In this document: positions 59,055 to 64,000 of the stretch, piece after piece
How positions within the stretch are numbered: position 1 is the first letter of the stretch
Layout: each line of letters starts with the position of its first letter
Assembly (NCBI GenBank): GCA_045862995.1
Contig: BTVX01000007.1
Location: 1 to 64,000 of the forward strand
Origin: UBA2387 sp019454665
GTDB lineage: Bacteria > Armatimonadota > Fimbriimonadia > Fimbriimonadales > Fimbriimonadaceae
Length of the DNA stretch: 64,000 bases
Direction: 5' to 3'
Notes under the pieces: model-generated
Told to the model about the DNA's origin: nothing
The model's database searches: none
The model's input: the letters and a program-made list of their open reading frames with translations, nothing else
Program-made: the position numbers and the translations under genes

Positions 59055-59190
59055 CGGGGGGATTCGTTGCCGCCAACACTCCGCATGGGTCCTTCCCCAG
59101 GGGAAAAGGTGGCCGCAGGCCGGATGAGGGCGTCGCTGGAATGCGTCGAGGGCATTCCTGGTCAGTCGGGAGGAGTGGGCGGTGCGCACG

Positions 59191-59210
59191 GTCCGCACCG
59201 TCCACAAGGT
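59191..59210. repeat. 20-nt dispersed repeat, copy 1
   Basis: GTCCGCACCGTCCACAAGGT occurs here and again at 60970-60989, bracketing the three-gene cassette. Confidence 0.6.
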
Positions 59211-59321
59211 CTCCGACGTCAATTCCTCCTTGGCATCCCCACCGATACCGACTTTCCCGGAGGGTGCCCGCAAGCCGCGACTGTGTGATATGATGAAAGA
59301 CGAAGTGCATCGGAGACTAGC

Positions 59322-59660
59322 ATGGCGATCCAAATCGGACCCTTGACTCGACCCAACGGCCCGACCGTTTCGGACAATCCCGGTTTTTCGGACTCCACAT
59401 GGAGTGCTTCCGCCCTCTATACCATTTGTCCGCCCCACGGCTTTTTGGAAGGGATACGGTCCATGTGGAAGTCGAATTCGGTCGATGGGAACATGACGGA
59501 CGCGGTGAACTGGAACTCTCCCGCCTACGATGAATCGCCAGGTGCGTCCGCAGGCGCCATCGTCAACAACTTCGAGTACTGGTATCCGCAGTTCTTGAGT
59601 TTTCCCTACCTCGTCGTGTTTGACGTGCCGTTGAGCGAGTCCCGCATATCGACAACATGA
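59322..59660 (+). CDS. Unknown protein 1 of a three-gene cassette
   Basis: A 112-aa protein that I do not recognise. It has no signal peptide or membrane span and is rich in Ser, Asn, Trp and Tyr (SPAYDESPGASAGAIVNNFE, WYPQFLSFPYLVVFDVP). The ATG follows GGAG by 7 nt, and a TATGAT box lies at about 59289. The stop overlaps the next start (ATGA). It and the next gene could also be pieces of one older gene split by a frameshift. Base composition is visibly less GC-rich than in the flanking genes. Confidence 0.5.
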   Translation: MAIQIGPLTRPNGPTVSDNPGFSDSTWSASALYTICPPHGFLEGIRSMWKSNSVDGNMTDAVNWNSPAYDESPGASAGAIVNNFEYWYPQFLSFPYLVVFDVPLSESRISTT

Positions 59661-59938
59661 TGAAGCAGATCGGCATGGCGTACGCGAGCAATTACGCCCC
59701 GTTCTACTGGAGCTTGCGGAACTACGATCCGTTCCCCAACGCGGTGTGGACGGCGGCCCACGCCAAGCTCGGAATCGAAGCATGGGCGCTGCAGGGGCTG
59801 GACTTCGCACAACGTCACTACGCCCCAACACACCAGTTGTTCATCGAAACTCAGCGTCCGTTGATGCTCAATCACCACATGATGTGGTACATCGCGGCGA
59901 AGCGCTGGTTGGCCGACAGCACGTGGAGAATGGTATGA
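59657..59938 (+). CDS. Unknown protein 2 of a three-gene cassette
   Basis: A 93-aa protein with many aromatic and His residues (YASNYAPFYWSLRNYDPFP, LMLNHHMMWYIAAKRWL). The opening MMKQIGMAYASNYAPF is faintly like the post-helix segment of prepilin-like proteins, but no prepilin helix precedes it. The function is unknown. The start overlaps the upstream stop, and its own stop overlaps the lipoprotein start, so all three are coupled. Confidence 0.45.
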   Translation: MMKQIGMAYASNYAPFYWSLRNYDPFPNAVWTAAHAKLGIEAWALQGLDFAQRHYAPTHQLFIETQRPLMLNHHMMWYIAAKRWLADSTWRMV

Positions 59939-60858
59939 AGCTAGTTGCTCTGATCGGTGTGGTTGCGTTGATCGGCTGCGGTGGCAACGGAAACCTCGGC
60001 GGAGGTTTTCTGCCACCGCCGATCAAAACACGGGAGCTATTGTTTCGGGAGTTGGAGGGAGTTCGATTGTGGGGAATATCCAATGACGGACGGGTGATCG
60101 TGGGGGCGGCACATGCGGCGGATGTCCGTCCGATCTTGATGAAGGACTTTGCGGAAAGTGCAGTTGACGATCCGGTACCCACGATCATTCGTTACCTGTC
60201 GCCATCTGCGAGATTCGCCGTTGCTATCGGTCCTTCTTTCTCTTATTTCTTGTGGGAGGTCGGTGCAGCAAGTTGGTATCCCATTCCGATCACCACATAC
60301 GCTGACGACATTCGCGTGAGTGATGAAGGCTATGTCGAAGGCAGATGGTTGATGCCGCCCGATGGAATCTCAACCACGCTTCACTTTCGACTGCCAGACC
60401 AATTCGACCACTCGCCTTGGCCCCCACCGGATCCGTTCGAGACACCGATTCCGCATGGATTCTCGAAAAAGTTGGTCGTGGGATTCTCGGCTAGCAAGAC
60501 TGCCGCCTTCGGTCATGTCGAACGATCAGACGGATCGTGGGAGGCATGCATCTGGCTTCCGAACTTGGGCCCGCGTGTGATACCAGATGCGCCCGAGAAC
60601 GATCTCATCGATTGCCATTGGGTCTCTGACGACGGCACGCGGGCCCTCGTGTACGTTCTGTTGGGAGACCAAACCCTGACCTATCTCTGGACCGAGGATC
60701 GAGGCTATCTGTCCATGCCGGCGCTGGCCGGAATCGCGGGCGCACAACCCAGAGACCCCCGGTATTGGGGGTTGATCGCCAGGTCGGCGAACGGGCGCTA
60801 CTTCGTCCTCACGCATAGCCTCAACCTTGACGAGCATTACTGGATTCACGTTCCCTAA
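59935..60858 (+). CDS. Lipoprotein with HAF-like repeat features, gene 3 of the cassette
   Basis: A 307-aa protein. A lipoprotein signal (MKLVALIGVVALIGC) with the lipobox LIGC precedes a beta-rich chain. Segments such as GVRLWGISNDGRVIVGAAHA, HWVSDDGTRALVYVLL and RSANGRYFVLTHS resemble the HAF/propeller-type extracellular repeats that follow a G(I/W)SxDGxxVVG pattern. An Asp/Pro-rich stretch (DHSPWPPPDPFETPIPHGF) sits in the middle. Function unknown. The ATG overlaps the upstream stop. Confidence 0.62.
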   Translation: MKLVALIGVVALIGCGGNGNLGGGFLPPPIKTRELLFRELEGVRLWGISNDGRVIVGAAHAADVRPILMKDFAESAVDDPVPTIIRYLSPSARFAVAIGPSFSYFLWEVGAASWYPIPITTYADDIRVSDEGYVEGRWLMPPDGISTTLHFRLPDQFDHSPWPPPDPFETPIPHGFSKKLVVGFSASKTAAFGHVERSDGSWEACIWLPNLGPRVIPDAPENDLIDCHWVSDDGTRALVYVLLGDQTLTYLWTEDRGYLSMPALAGIAGAQPRDPRYWGLIARSANGRYFVLTHSLNLDEHYWIHVP

Positions 60859-60969
60859 CAAGGGCCATCTTAGGGATGGCGAGGCTTGCGGGTGGGAGAG
60901 TTCCGTTTGGGCCACACGCGGCGACTTGCGCCTCCGAGGTCGGCGGCCCTCCCGGCTGGCAAAGGGGCC

Positions 60970-60989
60970 GTCCGCACCGTCCACAAGGT
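60970..60989. repeat. 20-nt dispersed repeat, copy 2
   Basis: Identical over 20 nt to 59191-59210. Confidence 0.6.
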
Positions 60990-61145
60990 CCACCCGGCGC
61001 CCCAAGATGCCGACTCCAGGTTGACAAACCCCTCGCTCGCGGCGAAGAGACACTGATGCACCCCGACGTGAGAGAGCTCTTCAAGTGGGAGAAGCGGCGA
61101 AGGCGCGGGGGGATGTGAATGTGAATCGTGAACGCAATGACAAGG

Positions 61146-61247
61146 CGTCGGCAGGTTGTCCGCAGGTTGTCGGTAGTGGTCCGCAAGTTGAATCGTGATA
61201 CGCCTTTCCGAACGACTTGCCCACCACCTGCCGACCACCTGCCGACG
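61146..61247. repeat. Long imperfect inverted repeat
   Basis: Left arm 61146-61173 and right arm 61220-61247 are complementary at 24 of 28 positions. Each arm is itself two copies of an 11-nt word of the type GGCAGGTNGTC. A transcript could fold into a long hairpin with a 46-nt loop. Confidence 0.55.
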
Positions 61248-61258
61248 CCCGCCAAGGC

Positions 61259-61264
61259 CATACT
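61259..61264 (+). promoter_or_regulatory. -10 box of the TPR gene, leaderless type
   Basis: CATACT, 7 nt before the GTG at 61272, with no ribosome-binding site. Confidence 0.4.
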
Positions 61265-61271
61265 CTCGTCA

Positions 61272-62162
61272 GTGAAGCCGAGTTACCGCCAAATCGCCGA
61301 CCTCTTCGGCCTGCCCATCCCCGATGAGGCCGCACTCCCGCCCGAGGACGACATCCTCAGTCTGCGCCGCCGCATCGGCCAGACCGGGCAAGAAAGCCGC
61401 GACATGGGGTTCGGAGCGATGGTCGCGGGGCGGTACGAAGAGGCCGTCGAGCACTTCAAACGGGCGGTGGAGCAAGACGGGCCGAACTCGGCCGAAGCCA
61501 AGATCTCGCTGGGCGAAGCGCTCGAAGCCATGGGCCACGCCCCGCAAGCGCTGCGGCAGTTCTTGGAGGCGCAACGGGCGCACGCGTCCGACCGCAACCC
61601 CTACCTCGCCCTCGCCGACCTCTACCGTCGCCACGGGCGGTTCAAGCAGTCCATCGAGAACCTCCACCGAGCGGTCGAGGCGACCCCGGACGACGCCTAC
61701 TGCCACTTCAAACTGGCCGAGGCCCTCGACCAAAGCGGCCACCCGACTCATGCGCTCGCAGCGATCCAAGGCGCGATCGCCGTCGAACCGACCGACGCCT
61801 TCTACCACTTTTGGATGGGCAACCTGCTGATCCGCCTTCGCCGCCACGACGAAGCGCTCGCCGCCCTGCAGGCAGCCATCGAGCTCTCGCCCGGTGACGA
61901 CCACTTCTTTGTCAGGGCCGCAGTCGCCTTTTGGGGAGCGGGCAAACGCGCCGAGGCGATTCGGGCCCTGCGACTGGCGACCGATCTGGCCCCGGACAAC
62001 GCCTCGCACCAAACGGCGTTGGCGATGCTGCTCGAACGAGACGGGCAGCTGGTCGAGGCATCCGAGGCTCGGGCAAACCTCGGCGAACTGGATCGCTACG
62101 ACCAAGATGCGATTTCTCGGCTCGAGATCGAACTCGATGAAGCAGAATCGGCCAAGCCATAG
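61272..62162 (+). CDS. Tetratricopeptide-repeat protein
   Basis: A 296-aa soluble protein made of about six TPR units, each near 34 residues: for example GAMVAGRYEEAVEHFKRAVE, LADLYRRHGRFKQSIENLHR, KLAEALDQSGHPTHALAAIQ and WMGNLLIRLRRHDEALAALQ. It lacks an enzymatic domain and probably acts as a scaffold or adaptor. The partner cannot be inferred. GTG 61272 is chosen because the codons before it do not look like protein and belong to the inverted-repeat region. Confidence 0.8.
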   Translation: MKPSYRQIADLFGLPIPDEAALPPEDDILSLRRRIGQTGQESRDMGFGAMVAGRYEEAVEHFKRAVEQDGPNSAEAKISLGEALEAMGHAPQALRQFLEAQRAHASDRNPYLALADLYRRHGRFKQSIENLHRAVEATPDDAYCHFKLAEALDQSGHPTHALAAIQGAIAVEPTDAFYHFWMGNLLIRLRRHDEALAALQAAIELSPGDDHFFVRAAVAFWGAGKRAEAIRALRLATDLAPDNASHQTALAMLLERDGQLVEASEARANLGELDRYDQDAISRLEIELDEAESAKP

Positions 62163-62191
62163 GGCATACTGCGCGGAAGCTGCGAGGCCTC

Positions 62192-63523
62192 ATGGCTGAA
62201 ACGACCCCTACGGAAAACACGTCCACGATTTGGAAGGTGATCGGCGCCAGTTCGGCGGGCACGCTCATCGAGTGGTACGACTTCTACATCTTCGGCAGTC
62301 TGGCCACCACGCTCGCGCCGGCGTTCTATCCCAAGGGCAACGACACGTTGGCGCTCATCAGCACTTTGGCGACCTTCGCCACCGGCTTCATCGTTCGCCC
62401 CTTCGGCGCGCTCGTGTTCGGTCGGCTGGGCGACTTGGTCGGTCGAAAGACGACGTTCATGCTCACCCTGCTGCTCATGGGCGGGGCCACGTTCGCGATC
62501 GGACTCCTGCCCACCTACGCGCAGATCGGCTACGCGGCCCCCGCGCTGCTGCTGCTCCTCCGCTTGATTCAAGGCTTGGCGCTCGGCGGCGAGTACGGGG
62601 GCGCGGCCACGTATGTTGCTGAACACGCGCCCTTGGGCAAACGCGGGTTCTACACGTCGTTCATCCAGACGACGGCGACGCTGGGGCTGTTCGTCTCGCT
62701 TGGCGTCATCTTGGCGGTCAGCCAATCTATGAGCAAGGAATCGTTTGCCGACTGGGGTTGGCGCATTCCGTTCCTCATCTCGATCGTGCTCATCGCCGTG
62801 AGCTACCAGATTCGGACGCGGATGGCGGAGTCGCCCCTGTTCGCCCAACTCAAAGCTGCGGGCAAAACGTCCACCAACCCGCTGCGCGAATCGTTCGCCA
62901 ACCCCGAGAACCGCCGCATGGTGCTCATCGCCCTCTTCGGCGCAACGATGGGCCAGGGCGTCGTTTGGTACACGGGCCAGTTCTACGCCCTGTACTTCCT
63001 GCAGACCACGTTGCTCGTCGACAAGGTCGTGGCAACGCAGATCATCGCCATCGCGCTCCTGTTGGGAACGCCGTTCTTCATCGTGTTCGGCGCGCTCTCG
63101 GACAAGATCGGGCGCAAGGGCATCATGATCGCCGGCATGGTGCTGGCCGTGGCCCTCTACTATCCGATCTACATGGCGATGACCAAGGCGGCGGGCTGGA
63201 ACGGGACGGCCTCGGCGAATCCGAACGTCGTGTTGCTCAGTCTGCTCGTGTTCGTCCAGGTGTTGTTTGTCACCATGGTCTACGGCCCGATCGCGGCGTT
63301 CTTGGTCGAGCTCTTCCCGACGCGCATCCGCTACACCTCGATGTCGGTGCCCTATCACATCGGCAACGGCGTTTTCGGCGGGTTGGTGCCCATGATCGGC
63401 ACGGCCGCGGTGAGCGCGACCGGGAACATCTACGCCGGGCTTTGGTACCCGATGGTCATCGCCGCGGTCACAGCCATCATCGGCGGACTGTTCATCCGCG
63501 AGCGAACGGTGACCGAAGCCTGA
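62192..63523 (+). CDS. MFS transporter, metabolite:H+ symporter (MHS) type
   Basis: A 443-aa inner-membrane protein with 12 predicted spans. The MHS subfamily is indicated by SSAGTLIEWYDFYIFGSLA at the first span, the loop GRLGDLVGRKTTF between spans 2 and 3, RLIQGLALGGEYGGAATYVA and the second-half repeat LSDKIGRKGIM. Relatives (KgtP, ProP, ShiA) import dicarboxylates, betaine or shikimate with protons. The substrate here is unknown. GAGG lies 9 nt before the ATG, 29 bp after the TPR gene. Confidence 0.9.
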   Translation: MAETTPTENTSTIWKVIGASSAGTLIEWYDFYIFGSLATTLAPAFYPKGNDTLALISTLATFATGFIVRPFGALVFGRLGDLVGRKTTFMLTLLLMGGATFAIGLLPTYAQIGYAAPALLLLLRLIQGLALGGEYGGAATYVAEHAPLGKRGFYTSFIQTTATLGLFVSLGVILAVSQSMSKESFADWGWRIPFLISIVLIAVSYQIRTRMAESPLFAQLKAAGKTSTNPLRESFANPENRRMVLIALFGATMGQGVVWYTGQFYALYFLQTTLLVDKVVATQIIAIALLLGTPFFIVFGALSDKIGRKGIMIAGMVLAVALYYPIYMAMTKAAGWNGTASANPNVVLLSLLVFVQVLFVTMVYGPIAAFLVELFPTRIRYTSMSVPYHIGNGVFGGLVPMIGTAAVSATGNIYAGLWYPMVIAAVTAIIGGLFIRERTVTEA

Positions 63524-63607
63524 GTTTTTGCGGTGCGTTCGGCCATCGCCAATCGTCATTACGGTAAGCCGCGCCGTGTCCGGATGCGGTTTCCATCAGG
63601 ACCCAAG

Positions 63608-64000
63608 ATGAAACGACTCGCTTTGCTCCTTGGTGTGGCGGCGCTCACCGTCCCCGCTCTCGCTCAAGACGTCAAGCCCCTCGGCATGTCCGTCAAGGGC
63701 GGCCTCTTCTTCCCCAGCAAGAAATCCGCGCGCGACCAGGGCGCGAACTGGTTCACGCTGGGCATTGACTACAAGCTCAAGGACCTCAAGTTCGGCGACG
63801 GACCCGACGGCATGAACACGTCGCTCGTCCTCTCTGCCGACTACGTGTCGAAGGGCGACTTCCGGCACACGCCGGTCATGGCGAACTACGTCGTCCGACG
63901 CAACGAGGTGTACTACTTCGCCGGCGCGGGCTTCGGTTTCGTCAAGACCCCGTCGGAAGGCAACCAGACGCGATTCGCCTACCAGATCGGCGTGGGCAAA
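63608..64000 (+). CDS. Outer-membrane beta-barrel-like protein, truncated by the window end
   Basis: 131 codons are visible, without a stop. A signal peptide (MKRLALLLGVAALTVPALAQ) is followed by short amphipathic strands (MSVKGGLFFPS, WFTLGIDYKL, NTSLVLSADYVS, EVYYFAGAGFGFVK, RFAYQIGVG), as in small OmpA/OmpW-like barrels. AGGA lies 7 nt before the ATG. The rest of the gene lies beyond the window. Confidence 0.65.
   Translation, partial: MKRLALLLGVAALTVPALAQDVKPLGMSVKGGLFFPSKKSARDQGANWFTLGIDYKLKDLKFGDGPDGMNTSLVLSADYVSKGDFRHTPVMANYVVRRNEVYYFAGAGFGFVKTPSEGNQTRFAYQIGVGK

Larger units (their letters stand above)
58735..59160. repeat. Tandem array of ~170-177-bp units (about 2.5 copies)
   Basis: Unit anchors TCGGTCC/TGGGTCC occur at 58741, 58918 and 59086. 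Each unit carries a block GGTGGCCGC-GGCCGGATGAGGGCG (partly lost in unit 2) and then GTCACCCTGAGGTTCGGCCCG and CCGGGCCGAAGTCTCGAAGG. The third copy breaks off after the first block. The copies are imperfect, with many point differences. With flanks this fills the 747-bp gap 58575-59321, which has no convincing gene. Confidence 0.8.
60859..61271. other. Gene-free stretch with repeats
   Basis: 413 bp without a convincing gene. It holds the second copy of the 20-nt repeat (60970-60989), a long imperfect inverted repeat (61146-61247) and, at its end, the -10 box of the TPR gene. Confidence 0.6.

Noticed and set aside
58735..59160. Possible CRISPR array
   Set aside because: Units are 170-177 bp and diverged throughout. 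There are no short identical repeats with unique spacers and no cas genes.

Overview
The window is a GC-rich chromosomal stretch (roughly 60-65% G+C by eye), densely packed with protein genes on both strands. I see no rRNA, tRNA, CRISPR array, insertion sequence or prophage. The encoded cell has an outer membrane (porin-like and beta-barrel proteins, many lipoproteins), a flagellar export apparatus, Tat-exported hydrolases, a PEP-CTERM protein and a large type II/IV-prepilin-like protein. GTG and TTG starts are common. This mix fits Armatimonadota (Fimbriimonadia-like) best, with Planctomycetota or a related lineage as the alternative. The phylum is an inference from gene content, not a phylogeny.

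Layout. 0-6 kb: ApbE, a sulfatase-modifying-factor-like protein, a ThuA-domain protein, an esterase, a DegT aminotransferase and MazG. 5.9-6.3 kb: a duplicated intergenic element. 6.4-14.4 kb: FAD oxidase, LarA-family protein, porin-like protein, Crp/Fnr regulator, CMD protein, phosphoesterase, GNAT, RRM protein and a degenerate GIY-YIG protein. 14.4-25.3 kb: gamma-glutamyltransferase, a Tat-exported GH116 enzyme with a coupled unknown protein, a PEP-CTERM protein, alkaline phosphatase, a TlpA/YHS metal-thiol pair and a diguanylate cyclase. 25.4-31.4 kb: a sigma-70 factor, then lepB-rplS-trmD-acylphosphatase-metalloprotease on the minus strand. 31.5-40.9 kb: dioxygenase, Y-family polymerase, a stalk-domain surface protein, PqaA-like protein, oxidoreductase, MASE1 histidine kinase, ribokinase and FKBP.

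41.0-46.4 kb is one flagellar operon, fliM-fliY-fliO-fliP-fliQ-fliR-flhB, covering the C-ring switch and the export gate, joined by 4-bp overlaps or zero gaps. Facing it is a carbamoyl-phosphate synthase operon (46.4-49.9 kb) with two unusual traits. The CarB gene encodes only the N-terminal half of the enzyme. A two-gene nucleotidyltransferase cassette is inserted, translationally coupled, between carA and carB. 49.9-58.6 kb carries secreted hydrolases and a cyanophycinase-prepilin-lipoprotein operon. 58.6-61.3 kb is a repeat-rich region around a lower-GC three-gene cassette of unknown function. 61.3-64.0 kb carries a TPR protein, an MHS-type transporter and the start of an outer-membrane protein that runs off the window.

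A window-wide theme is that at least twelve genes have a TANNNT-like -10 box ending exactly 6 or 7 nt before the start codon and no Shine-Dalgarno sequence. This suggests widespread leaderless transcription. Genes inside operons, and a minority of first genes, use GGAG-type ribosome-binding sites instead.
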